Below, piece by piece: positions 34,082 to 44,709 of a DNA stretch of 64,000 nucleotides. Source of the stretch: Delphinus delphis. Its lineage: Eukaryota > Chordata > Mammalia > Artiodactyla > Delphinidae. The number at the start of each line of letters is the position of its first letter. Within the stretch, counting starts at the first letter, position 1. The notes below the pieces were generated by a model, which did no database searches, was not told the DNA's origin, and saw only the letters and a list, made by a program, of their open reading frames with translations. A program made the translations under genes and the position numbers. Location of the stretch: assembly GCF_949987515.2 (NCBI RefSeq), contig NC_082695.1, positions 88,804,104-88,868,103 of the forward strand. Direction: 5' to 3'.

Positions 34082-34292
34082 TTTTTTTTAGTTTTTTTTT
34101 TGTGGTACGCGGGCCTCTCACTGTTGTGGCCTCTCCCGTTGCGGAGCACAGGCTCCAGACGCACAGGCTCAGCGGCCATGGCTCACGGGCCCAGCCGCTC
34201 CGCGGCATGTGGGATCCTCCCAGACCGGGGCACGAACCCGTGTCCCCTGCATCGGCAGGCAGACTCCCAACCACTGCGCCACCAGGGAAGCT
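34082..34292 (-). mobile_element. CHR SINE, about 200-bp subtype, in the ERV
   Basis: Reverse SINE with GTGGTACGCGGGCCTCTCAC, ending CCACTGCGCCACCAGGGAAG. Confidence 0.92.
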
Positions 34293-35305
34293 CTATAACA
34301 ATCTATTGATCAGAGTCTAGGTAATTATAAATTTGAATTTAACAACCTTCATAGAGCAATGGGCCAAACACTTGCCACCTGAAAGAGCCCAAAGCACGTA
34401 AGCGGCTGAAGTAAGGCCTTGCGTCCCAGACAACTTCTCTTTAACCGGGTCTCCATGGGCCCCTCCTGGGCACTAGTTTTGGGGGACCAGGACCTTAGGT
34501 GCTGCTGCCTCAGACCAACCCCTCATGAACGTTAGGAAGCGTATTCTCAGACTTGTCTATACACAGAGGCCCTAAATCTAGAAGTCACTAAGGCTGGAAA
34601 TTCTAACTGAGACATGAGCTCTGAAATGAGGCCACCTTGATTACTCAGGCACTTTTCCTGGAGGAATCAGACTCGTTGTGATGCCAACAACCAGAGCAGT
34701 GTTCCCAAATGTGGGACCACACAAAGAGAGAGGCTCTAAGAGAGTTACCATTAACTCTGGGGAAGCTATGACCACCCCCCACCCCCACCCCCGCCTCCCC
34801 ACCCCCGGGAACTGCAGACTGGCAGGGCAGAGAGGGATGACCACAGTGCTCTAGATTTCGGGTTGGCCAGTCATGCGCCACTGCTAATACTTGCTGTGCT
34901 TGGATCAGTGAGACAGGCCAGGCGGAGCACATGATACGTCACCTTAAAGAAAAAGCTGTTTGTCTCTTTAGGGTTAATCCTCATGGTCTACGGGACGTTC
35001 TTCTCTCGCCCTAGGTTGGGCAGCTGGTATTCCTAGTTCAAAGCAACCTACAGGACTACTGACGGCTCTTGTTTTTGTTGTGGTCACGACGTTCTATCCA
35101 GCCTCATGGGCTTCTGTGCAGCTGCTCCCTCATCAGCTCAGATGATTGCCATGACGGGACAACTAAAAGAAAAAATAAATCCCGTGATATGATTGTTGAT
35201 GGAGACAGCTAGAGAATCCCCAAGCTGTGAAGACCTGGATCCCTCACCGTCCCTGAACTGATCAGCTTCCCACAGGTGAGACAGAGACCCAAGTGGGAAG
35301 GGGAC

Positions 35306-35734
35306 TGAGAGACTAAATACACAAATGGACAAGGGTCAGACCATTTATGACAGTCTCTGACTCACAGCCTCTGCAGCGATCAGCCCGGAATGATCAGGAC
35401 TTCGTCAGTGACTGCCAGCTTCCTTATTATTATTATTATTATTTTTTGCTTCCACTTCCAACTTAGGACCAGCCAGAAAAAGCCAAATGTGCCCCCTAGC
35501 CCGGTCTGCTCCACAAACACGAGGGGTCCCAACTCTACTTAGCCGCCTGCAGCTCCCCAGGGCACCTGCCTGAAGCCTTCCCTTTTCGCTCCAAAGGTTT
35601 CTCACTCATCTGCCTGCCTCTGAGTCCCTACCAAACACAGGTGATGGCGGCTGACACGCCTGCTACAGCCAGACCCAGATAAAGAGCCTCTGTTTGTTCT
35701 CATTTGGGGGATCTTCATTTACTTCCACGTGACA
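35306..35734 (+). mobile_element. 3' LTR of the ERV1 provirus
   Basis: Begins TGAGAGACTAAAT directly after the purine tract AAGTGGGAAGGGGAC and ends near GTGACA. It contains a polyadenylation-like AGATAAAGAG and the R-U5 segment GTTTGTTCTCATTTGGGGGA typical of gammaretroviral LTRs. A (TTA)n tract lies at about 35,426-35,443. Confidence 0.72.
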
Positions 35735-35769
35735 AACTGGACTTACGTAGATTGTGAAACTGTCTGAAA

Positions 35770-36200
35770 AAGAAGGATGCTAACAACTGAACCTGGAGTG
35801 ACCTTTCCGAAGCCTGTGCTATTTAGATCCCCGCCCCCGCCCTGCTTCAGGGCCTTTACTGGCTCCCCTGCCGCTGCTCTTCTAAGCTATCTTGCTTGGC
35901 TTCCAGCCTCTCTCCCTTACACTGGTAACCAAACTGACCTTTTATTTTCCGGAACGTGCCTTGCTTTCTTTTCCTTCCTGGCTTTGGGACAGGCAGCTTC
36001 TTCTACCTGGATTTCTCCCCTATTTCTCTCTTCAACTGGATGCATCCGCACTGCCCCTCAGGTGCGCGCACGGACATCACTTTGTCTGGCCAGCTCGCCT
36101 CCATGCCGGCCTGCGTTAATTGCTCCTCCTCTTGTTACCATAACAGACCATTTTCCCGCTGATTATTTGGTTGTGTTCACCATTCAACTGTAAGCTAAAT
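35770..36200 (+). repeat. L2-like relic
   Basis: GCTTCAGGGCCTTTACTGGC and the series of C/T-rich phrases up to TTCAACTGTAAGCT resemble the 3' part of LINE-2. The alignment by eye is loose. Confidence 0.5.
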
Positions 36201-36588
36201 TATAGTGGTCATATACCACACCAAGCCTAATCCCATCAGCCCTCACAGTAGTTTTGCAATTCCTTATCTAGATAATCTGAATGAACATATCTGAAACGTT
36301 TCCTCTGAAGAAATTATTTCTAGAATTATTCTCTATCAGTATGGGATCTAATGCTTTGCTGATTACATAGTACCACCAACTGACTGTACAGTTCAACTTT
36401 TCCGTTATCTTATTTGTCATAACTAACCTAGGAAGGCAGTTGTCTACAAAGTGTTTTGTATTTTAACTTTATTATTATATTAAAATCATAGAATCTCAGG
36501 GTGGAAGTGACTTCAAGGACAAGTCCCATCTAGTACACTCCTTCGTGCTGGTTCACTCTTTACTCTCTCTCACCCATGTTCATGGCTT

Positions 36589-37091
36589 TGTAACTGAGCA
36601 GGACCCTATGGGGTCTTCTCGGGACAGACCCCTCCCCCATATCCTCTGCTGCAGCTCCTCTCTGAAGTACCTGGATAATAGTATCTGATGCACGCTTCCT
36701 GAGTTGTTTTACAGATGCTAAAACCACCACCAAGTGGAAGAAATTGACTACCTGACGACCATGAGCATATAGCCCCCAGGCCTCCTGGAGCCTAAGGATT
36801 GAGCCTACGGTGAACCCCTGTGACACCACCTTGGTACCCCATCATCAACCAGTCAGAGAATTGTGCACGAGCTGATCACATACCCCGCGACCCCCACTCC
36901 CTCCCTCACCCGGCCTTTAAAAATGCTTTGCTGAAACCCTTCAGGGAGTTCGGGCTTCTTGAGCACCAGCTACCCTGGACTCCTTGTACGGTGCCTGCGA
37001 TAAACGCCGCCCTTTCCTTCACCGCAGCCCAGTGGCAGCGGATTGGCTTTGCTGTGCGTAGGCCGGCTGACCCAACTTTGGTTCAGTAACA
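36589..37091 (+). mobile_element. Solo ERV1-type LTR, 503 bp
   Basis: Starts TGTAACTGAGCAGG and ends GGTTCAGTAACA (TG...CA). It contains a TATA-like TTTAAAAATG, a poly(A) signal in CGATAAACGCC and a downstream GGATTGGCTTTGCTGTGCG segment. The 4-bp GCTT on both sides (36,585-36,588 and 37,092-37,095) fits an ERV1 duplication. No internal retroviral sequence lies next to it. Confidence 0.82.
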
Positions 37092-37239
37092 GCTTCGATT
37101 ATTATCTGTATTATGGTGACTTTATATTTCTAACCCAGACCTGCATTCGTAGATCCAGACCTGTATTTCCAACTATTTGATTTTAGCGTCTAGAGGTCTC
37201 AACAGCCTTCTTCAACATTGTCAAGACCAAACTTGTGAT

Positions 37240-38012
37240 CCCTTCATTCTCTTTCCAGTGTTTCCACTATCTGTCCTCACTGCCCTCATTCTTGACACTT
37301 CACTCACAGCCCCGTCCACACTGTCAGGTCTGGTTCACTTCACTTCCTAAATACCTCTTGGAGCTATCTGCTCTCCATCTCCAGGGCTACCCGCCAAATC
37401 CCGGTTCCAAATGGCCATCTTCTTCCCCCTGCATCTCTCCGGCACTCTCCTCTGATTCCCACACCTGCTCTCCTCCACACTAGAGCCAGCTGTGCTCTCC
37501 AAAAGCAAATCGCACGCTGTCATCCCACTCACTGAAAACACTTCACTGGCTTCTCACTGGTCTTAAAAAAGACCCAAATGGTTTGCTGATCTGGCTCCTA
37601 GCTTCCCCTCATAATGTACTTTCTTCCTGTGACCTGACCTGTAATTCAGTCCTTCTGGTTTCCTTGGTCAGCCTGTGCCACACCTGCCCCAGGCACCGGG
37701 CTTTGCAGGGCTGTTCCCACTGCCCGGAGTCATCTCCCCTCACCACCTCTCTCTGCCTTGATCAACTCATGCCTCCTTGCCCTCTGACCTCAGGTTGCCA
37801 CTGCATCAGGACTGCTCAGCCGGATCAGGTCTCTGGGCTATAGATACCTGGAGAGCCTACCTTCTGCTCAGTTGGTAATTAAACTTTCACTGTGTACTTA
37901 TTTCACTAATGACAATCTCCCTCACTGTTCTCTAAGCTCTGTGAAAGCAGGGATTGAGCTTCTTTTTTCTGCTCATCACCGTCTCCTTGGCGTCTAGTAG
38001 ACACACAAATAA
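37240..38012 (+). repeat. LINE-2 3' end relic
   Basis: AACACTTCACTGGCTTCTCA, then AAAAAGACCCAAATGGTTTG, CTGATCTGGCTCCTAGC, CTGTTCCCACTGCCCGGAGT and the final AGCTCTGTGAAAGCAGGGA follow the order of the L2 3' end. Confidence 0.85.
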
Positions 38013-38802
38013 ACGTAAAACCAAGGTGAGAAAGGGAAGATCCCATGTCGGGTTCACAAGGAATATCATCTCCCCTTCTATAGACATTTCAGCGGTTTTG
38101 GATTAAGCGTAGCAATTAATTTTATTGTAGGTGAGCACGTGGACAGTTGTCTCTGTGTGTTGCCAGATGCAGTTGCAGAGGGTGCTAGCCCAGCTCCGCC
38201 CAGAGGAAGGGACACTCCTTTCTCTTTCTTTCTTTGTCTGGAAGCTGGGTGGGGCCCTCAGGGCAGCACACGCCCAACGGCTCCCTCTGTGGGCCAACGT
38301 GTCAGGCTCTGGGGCCAGTTTAAGACTTCTCTCCGTTCTGTGGTCACCCAGATTTTGCTCTTTTTACGGTGGACAGCGAGTATTGCAAAAGCTGATGCTG
38401 ATTTTATAGAAGGAACCAGATGAGAGAGTAGGAAAAGCCCAGCACATCTGTAGACTCAACTGAAGCTAAAATCAAAGCATCTGTACTCGTACCGACACCA
38501 AGTAGGTTGAGAAGAAGCAGAACACACTTGTTTGTGCTACGACGTGGCCAGCATATAAGTCCTCAGGTCTAACTTCTGATTTTGAATGATTTGATGACTG
38601 AGTCCCTCTGGGTCATATTGCTCATTCCTCTGTCATGGGGAGGGACAGTCCTTGCAACATCAAAGCCGTTGATTGTAGTTTTAAATGTCATTTGTTACAT
38701 ATCCATGCATACTCAAGTGTTTAGCGACCTTAGCGACATAGTAGACCAATGTCTGCAATTTCCTTTGAATGCATCCAAAAAACAACAAAAAAAAGATGGA
38801 AC
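38013..38802. other. Unique DNA
   Basis: No recognisable element or exon. Confidence 0.4.
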
Positions 38803-39388
38803 AAGAGATGAATAGTTGATTCACATTAGCCAAAACATGGAAACAACCTAAATGTCCATCAACAGATGAATGGATAAAGAAGATGTGGTATATATACACA
38901 GTGGAATATTACTCAGCCATAAAAAAGAGCAAAATAATGCCATTTGCAGCAACATGGATGGACCTAGAGATTATCACACTAAGTGAAGTAAGTCAGAAAG
39001 AGAAAGACAAATACCATACGATATCACTTATATGTGGAATCTGAAATATACCACAAATGAACCTATCTATGAAACAGAAACAGACTCACAGACGTAGAGA
39101 ACAGACTCGGGGTTGCCAAGGGGGAGGGAGGTGAGGGAGGGAAGGACTGGGAGTTTGGGATTAGCAGATGCAAACTGTTGTATACAGGTTGGATAAACAA
39201 CAAGGTCCTCCTGTAGAGCACAGGAAACTATATTCAATACCCTGTGATAAACCATCATGGAAAAGTATATAAAAAAAGAACGTCTGTATGTGTAGAACCG
39301 AGTCACTTTGCTGTACAGCAGAGATTGGCACAGCATTGTAAATCAACTATACTTCAATAAAAAAAAGAATTGAAAGAGATGAATAGTT
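38803..39388 (+). mobile_element. Young 5'-truncated L1 (copy E) with perfect 15-bp duplication
   Basis: AAGAGATGAATAGTT occurs exactly at 38,803-38,817 and 39,374-39,388. Between them lie 556 bp of L1 3' UTR ending CAATAAAAAAAAG. The intact duplication and clean poly(A) suggest a recent insertion. Confidence 0.95.
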
Positions 39389-39451
39389 AGATAGCTGGGT
39401 GATAAAGCAAATAGAGTAAAATTGTTCATTATAAGATCCAGGTGGTGATGG

Positions 39452-39802
39452 GCTTCCCTGATGGCGCAGTGGATAAGAATCCGCCTGCCAATGCAGGGGA
39501 CACGGGTTCGAGCCCTGGTCCAGGAAGATCCCACATGCCGCAGAGCAACTAAGCCCGTGTGACACAGCTCAAGCTCTGAGCCCAAGCTCTGGAGCCCATT
39601 GAGCGACAACTAATGAGCCTGTGTGCCACAACTACTGAAGCCCACGCACCTAGAGCCCGTGCTCTGCAACAAGAGAAGCCACCGCGATGAGAAGCCCGCG
39701 CGCTGCAACGAAGAGTAGCCCCCGCTCGCCACAATTAGAGAAAGCCCACGCGCAGCAACGAAGACCCAACACAGGCAAAAAATAAATAAATTAATTAAAA
39801 AC
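39452..39802 (+). mobile_element. CHR SINE, long form
   Basis: Full-length, from GCTTCCCTGATGGCGCAGTG to an (AAATA)n tail; it is one of the least diverged long copies. Confidence 0.92.
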
Positions 39803-41470
39803 AGAAAAGAATACTGGATACTCTTAAAAATAATTGTTAAAAAAAGGATCTAGGTGATGGTGTTCACTGTGCATTTATTTCAACTTTTCAGTATGTTCAA
39901 AGTTTTGCATAAGATGTTGGGAGAAAATTCAACATTTATTAAAACCTTGTGATATTTATTAAAATATTTATGAATATAAATTTTATTAAAGTAACCTAGG
40001 CATCAGGGATACAGTGATGATCAGAAGACATGGCTCCTCTTGGTATAGCACTCGCTGAGAGAGACAGACACGTCAGCAGGTGATGATCAAACAGCATGGT
40101 GAGTGAAGTGATAGACACACACAGACTTCTCTGGGCGTGTCAAGAAGAACCCACCACATTTCGCCATGTGTATTTGTGCGGTCGTGGTGGTCAGGGAGAT
40201 CTTCCTGGAAGAGAAGCCACCAGAACTCAGCCTCTAATGGCAATGGGATAGAGATCAGGTCAGGTAGTAGGGAAGGAAGCAATTCCATGAACAAACCCTG
40301 TATAGTGTTTGCAGCAGCGGGAGATGGGCTGGACTGGTCAGCTCTGGGGAGCTTGTGTTCCAAGCTGGCCAGCTGGGCTTGCTCCTCGGTGGTGGGGGGA
40401 GGTGGAATGGCTGAAGGTAAGACTGGATATGGCAGGGTCAGATTCGCTTTTTGCTGCATCTCTACCTAGCTGACTGCAGAGCATCCCTGAGACACCAAAG
40501 CTGGAGGTCAGGTCGGTGCCTGACTGTGCAGGTGTTCCTGTCAGGAGATGCACACATGGCAAGAGGGCTGTAGGTGGGGGGAACAGATTTGAGGAGCATT
40601 AGGATGTAAAATTAGAAAACTGGAGATGGGAAAGATGAAGGGTGGTAAGCACGCTGCTTACGGTTAGAGGGGCTGTTGAGGAGGGATGATGGGCTCAGCC
40701 TTGAACACCTGGGGCACCCAAGTGGAGCTGCCAAGTTGGCAGCCAGAAAACAAAGCTGAAACTTAGGGAAGAGGTGGATACACTTCATTACTGGAATCGA
40801 AATAATGAAGTTTGAATCTGCAGTTGAGACTAACAAGGGAGAGTATGGAGAGTGATAACTGAAAGGGATGGGGTTTCCAATACCTGGAACAGTGCCTGGC
40901 ACATAGGACGTGGTGATGAATATGAACAAAAGTGTCCCAGAAGAATTCTGGGACAAACATTCAAGGATGGTCTGAGAAAGGGAAGCTGGTAAAGGTGTAA
41001 GGACCGATCAAAGAGGGTGGAGAAGATTAAAGGTCATGTTTGGGAAGGAAGTGTTTCAGGACAGGGAGGAGGTTACAAATAAAAGATGAGGCTAAAATCT
41101 GTTCATGGGTGTAACAGTCGGGAGGTCACTGGTAGCCAAGGGATATCTACAGAGTGCAGAGGGTGGGGACAAGAGAGCACAGGGTGAGGAGTGGAAGCAG
41201 CTGAGGCATCGGGAGGAATGTGACACGATTCCTCCATACTGGAGCGCCGTGGTCTAGATCAAGGGTGACTGGAAGGCTTTAACTTTTCATCACACCCATA
41301 ATTACTTGAAGAAAGATATCTAGGGACGTCCTACCCATTTACTGCTGTGATCTATTATCAAATTAAATCATGATTCATAAATAACTATAAAGAGCAAATT
41401 CTCCTTCAGTTATGGCCTGTATTCCTGTAGGAAAAAAGCAAATTGTGGCTAAGTAACATCAGCCCAGCAT
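39803..41470. other. Unique or very old repeat-derived DNA
   Basis: Phrases such as GGATACAGTGATGATCAGAA hint at ancient interspersed repeats, but I cannot name a family. No supported exon. Confidence 0.4.
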
Positions 41471-41483
41471 TCAACACAATTTT

Positions 41484-41835
41484 TAAAAATAAATTTTATG
41501 TATGTATGTATTTATTTTTGGCTGCGTTGGGTCTTCGTTGCTGCACGCGGGCTTTTCTCTAGTTGTGGCGAGTGGGGGCTACTCTTCTTTGCAGTGAGTG
41601 GGCTTCTCATTGCTGTGGCTTCTCTTGTTGCGGAGCACGGGCTCTAGGTGCGTGGGCTTCAGCAGTTGTGGCTCGCGGGCTCTAGAGCACAGGCTCGGTA
41701 GTTGTGGCGCACGGGCTCAGTTGCATGTGGGATGTGGGATCCCGCGGCATGTGGGATCTTCCCAGACCAGGGCTCAAACCCGTGTCCCCTGCATTGGCAG
41801 GCGGATTCTTAACCACTGCGCCACCAGGGAAGCCC
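41484..41835 (-). mobile_element. CHR SINE, long form
   Basis: Reverse SINE between exact TCAACACAATTTT duplications (41,471-41,483 and 41,836-41,848). It has an internal repeat of GCATGTGGGAT (about 41,723-41,755). Confidence 0.94.
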
Positions 41836-41848
41836 TCAACACAATTTT

Positions 41849-42649
41849 AAATTAACTCAGACATTTATTTAGTGCCTGTCATGTTTTTAGTCACTGGGCT
41901 AAACTGAACAGAAGTTACCAGTAGAAAGAGAGAAGCTGGAATTACGGGAGAGGGAGGGCTGGACAATGAGGTGCTGGGCAGGGCAAACAGGCCAGGGGTG
42001 AAGGTGCTGGCCAAGGGCGTGAGCAGACGCAGCCTCTGATCAGGACGGTTGCTCAGGAAACAGGCGTGTGCGTGGGGCCAGGAGCGGGTTCCAGGGAGAC
42101 CAGGTCTGATGGTCTTGGTGTTCTGGAAGAAGGAGGAGACTTGGTCTTCTGCTGAAAAGGAAGCTGAGGATTATCCCGGCAGCTTCAATGAAGTGAGAAA
42201 GGTCTGGAATAGTTATTGAGGAGCGATAAATTAAAGTAGCTGTGTGAAGACACACCAGGCCTCTCGTTAAACTGCAAGTTCTCTGAGGGCAATGTGGCCC
42301 TTTTCTTCCCCCTTGGGCGCTTGACTCCACGAAGGAAGACCCAAAGGCATTTTGAAAGCCTCCTACTCCATGATTTCATTCATTTTGAAAAATAATTATT
42401 GCCTCACAATTTTTTAAAGAGTTGGGCATCAGTGAACTTCTAGGCCGTTTAAGAGATTTAACAAATGTATGCAATTAACTTTTCTCCTACACAACATGTA
42501 GCAGCTCTAACTTAAAAATCAGAATTCTCAAGAAAAGGTGTGACATTAATTTTCTCAGAAAATAATTACTAAGTCAGGAGACCCTATCCAGTCAGTTCAC
42601 CGAGATGTGTCAATCAAGGGCATACTTGTCAAAGTTCTGATAGTCCAAG
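41849..42649. other. Unique DNA upstream of the ADNP2 promoter
   Basis: No gene or recognisable transposon; the nearest repeat to the promoter is the SINE ending at 41,835. Confidence 0.45.
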
Positions 42650-43112
42650 TTCTATCCTCCAATGGCAGGGCAGGCTTCTCCTCACATCTGGTTTCCCATT
42701 GGCTCTGAGATGTGGGCGGGGCCACCCATTCCTGCTGCTGCCACTAGCTCCACCCCACCCCATGCGAATGAAATCAAAGCTTTGGTGAACCCACGTGATT
42801 GGTCACGTGGCACGACACACTCGCCCCACCCCCTCAAATGACATCATCACCCTCTCAAACTCTCACGAGAGTTTGCACAGATGCTGGTGAGAGGCTGGCA
42901 GGCCAGTCCACTGTGGCAGGAGGGGGGGGGTCAGGGGAGGGAGCTTCAATACAGACCCCCATTCCCACTGCTGAGTCTCCAGTCCAGCTTAAGACAGGGG
43001 CCCCTAGGGGCCTGTGGGGCAGTGCCCAGGGGTCCCATGCACACTCTTCCCCCATTGGCTGGCTGCTCCGGCATGCAAATGAGGGCGCGCGTCACTTCCG
43101 GAGGCCAATCGA
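42650..43112 (+). promoter_or_regulatory. ADNP2: ADNP2 proximal promoter
   Basis: A TATA-less promoter with a dense set of motifs. CCAAT boxes occur inverted as ATTGG at 42,798-42,802 and 43,054-43,058, and direct at 43,105-43,109. Two CACGTG E-boxes lie at 42,792-42,797 and 42,804-42,809. A CRE-like TGACATCA lies at 42,839-42,846, a near-palindrome around TCTCACGAGA at 42,861-42,870, an octamer ATGCAAAT at 43,073-43,080 and an ETS site ACTTCCGG at 43,094-43,101. The order ETS, CCAAT, YY1 within 30 bp of the inferred start is typical of broadly expressed genes. Binding is inferred from motifs only. Confidence 0.75.
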
Positions 43113-43280
43113 GCGCCATTTTCTCTTTCTGGCCGAGCTGGGAGGAGGGGACGGGGTCGCGCGGGGTGGGCGCGCGCCGAGCCGGGGTCCCGCCGCGCGG
43201 GGCTGAGGCGGGCGGGCGCGGGGCCCCAGCGGGCGCGGCGAGAGCGGCGGGGGACGCGGCGGCGCTGCGGTCGCCCAGCG
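43113..43280 (+). other. ADNP2: ADNP2 exon 1, 5' untranslated (inferred)
   Basis: The start is inferred from a YY1-type element (GCGCCATTTT, 43,113-43,122) followed by a pyrimidine-rich TTCTCTTTCTGG stretch typical of CpG-island start sites. The exon is very GC-rich and has no ATG, so there is no upstream ORF in it. The likely donor is AGCG/GTAGGT at 43,281; a second GT at 43,285 (GTAACC) is an alternative. The 5' boundary is uncertain by tens of bases. The exon is noncoding, as expected if the ATG is in exon 2. Confidence 0.7.
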
Positions 43281-43463
43281 GTAGGTAACCCCGGCCCTCG
43301 CCGACGCCCCTGGCCCGGCCCGGCCCGGCCCGCGAAGTCCCGGCGGCGGCCCCGCCCCATCCCGCCCACACCCCGCGGCCCGGGGCCGCCTCATGAATCC
43401 CGCGACGTTCTCCCGGCGCGGGGTAGCCGCTAGAAGGGCGCCCGTCGTTCCTCCGCGTCACGT

Positions 43464-43566
43464 GGGGGCCGGGGGTGGGGAGGGGGCGGGGATGGGGGTT
43501 CGGGGGGCGGGGCGGGGGGACGGGACCGGGGTGAGGGGGACAAGGGGACTGGGCGGCGGCAGGGGA
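43464..43566 (+). promoter_or_regulatory. G-quadruplex-prone G-run cluster in ADNP2 intron 1
   Basis: More than ten runs of three or more G separated by one to a few bases on the nontemplate strand, immediately downstream of exon 1. A CACGTG E-box lies at its left edge (43,459-43,464). Confidence 0.8.
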
Positions 43567-44584
43567 GGTCCGGGCGTGCGGAGGGCGGCGGGACGGGGAT
43601 CCGGGGAGCCGCCCGGAGCGAGTGCGGACGCGGGCCGAGCGGATGCGAGCTCACCCGGCCTGCGCTGTGGCGGCTGTCTCAGGAGGAGAGAACAGCCGGT
43701 AGCAAAGCCCAGTTCCTTCACCCCTGAGCGTTTGGTGTGAATATTGACCACATGCAGTTGTTGACATGAACGTTTTAACTTTTCATATGTCGTCGCTTCC
43801 TGCGTTGACGTACAGTCTGGGTGCAGAATTTCTCCTCTCACTTGGCTTTGGAACGTCCAAACCTGTAGCCACCAGTTCACCCTGTACACAGTTGCAAAAT
43901 GATAAGTAGTTAAATATTTAAAGTATTTTCTTTGAATTTGAATGGGAGGCTTACCTGAATGCTCTTAAAACTCGTTCTGATTGAATGGAATGGGTGATGG
44001 CAGCCTCTTGAGACCTGAAGGACTCTTCTGTGTGGTGATTTACAATGCAGATGGACAAGTGCCGGCAGACAGCGGCGGGTACCCCGGTCTCGCCAGATAG
44101 GTGGGGCGGGGAGTCGAGGTTGTGGGGAGAGGACCGCGTGAAAAGTGCGGCTTCTGGGAAGTGAAGTAATGCGTGCGTGACTTATTTAGAGCTGAACGAA
44201 CTTTGATATTCCGGTTGGAGATGCAGCTGTGTTGAGCCAGTGGTCTTTAGGCGTGGAAGCGACAGACCTGTGTGCAGGAAGGGAACGGGTGCTGGCCTGG
44301 AGGGTGGGGCGGAGATGCTCACCCGCCCGTCTGAGCAGTGGTGAGGACGTGAGAGCTGGATTCAGGGTTAGGAATTGAAGGTCGGTGACGGGAGGTGAAG
44401 GTGGAGTTGTTAAAAGATTTTTAGCTGCAGAGATCTGGGACACCTTTTTAACTTGAACCCAGGTTTGCGATGTGCTTTTGGTGAATTTGTGGTTGAAGTC
44501 CCTTTGAGGGGTCACGCCCCAGCTTTCTGCCGTGGCCGCCTCTCTGGATGTCACACACCTGTTAGGGCAGTGTTTAACAAGTGG

Positions 44585-44668
44585 GGAGACTGACTGAAAG
44601 ATGATGACTTGCTGAAGGCCGCAAGTCTGAGAAGGGGTCTTCCTGTGTTTGAACCCAGACCTTTGAAT
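44585..44668 (+). repeat. MIR SINE relic
   Basis: GACTTGCTGAAGGCCGCAAG and GTGTTTGAACCCAGACC match the MIR 3' part. Confidence 0.65.
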
Positions 44669-44709
44669 CTTGCTTTCATGCATTGTACAAATACTGTGTG
44701 TGTTTTTTT

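Larger units (their letters stand above)
29750..35734 (+). mobile_element. Degraded ERV1 (gammaretrovirus-like) provirus
   Basis: Order on the plus strand: a 5' LTR (recognisable from about 29,985 to 30,184), leader, gag remnants (about 30,920-31,960), protease region (about 32,190-32,450), pol RT and connection remnants (about 32,640-33,650), an uncertain env-like zone (about 34,350-35,160), a polypurine tract (35,291-35,304) and a 3' LTR (35,306-35,734). The reading frames carry many stops and frameshifts. The catalytic YxDD box of the RT is replaced by HVHD. Two SINEs have inserted. Nothing here can encode a functional retroviral protein. Confidence 0.75.
43080..43740. promoter_or_regulatory. 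CpG island over ADNP2 exon 1 and the start of intron 1
   Basis: The interval is extremely rich in G, C and CpG compared with its A/T-rich surroundings. It includes CGGCC-type runs at about 43,310-43,335 and long G runs at 43,464-43,566. It starts at the core promoter and fades near 43,740. Open reading frames on both strands here are composition artefacts. Confidence 0.85.

Noticed and set aside
34960..35160. A hydrophobic stretch that could be the transmembrane part of a retroviral env
   Set aside because: Too short and too degraded to assign; kept only as an uncertain env-like zone of the provirus.
35777..36193. A 138-codon + frame rich in Leu, Pro and Ser
   Set aside because: It coincides with an L2-like relic; no signal of selection or gene structure.
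40073..40469. Overlapping 110-128 codon frames on both strands
   Set aside because: No recognisable domain and no supporting gene signals; probably chance frames in old repeat-derived DNA.
42881..43889. Several 100-170 codon frames around ADNP2 exon 1, both strands
   Set aside because: Composition artefacts of the CpG island; the real start codon is in exon 2.
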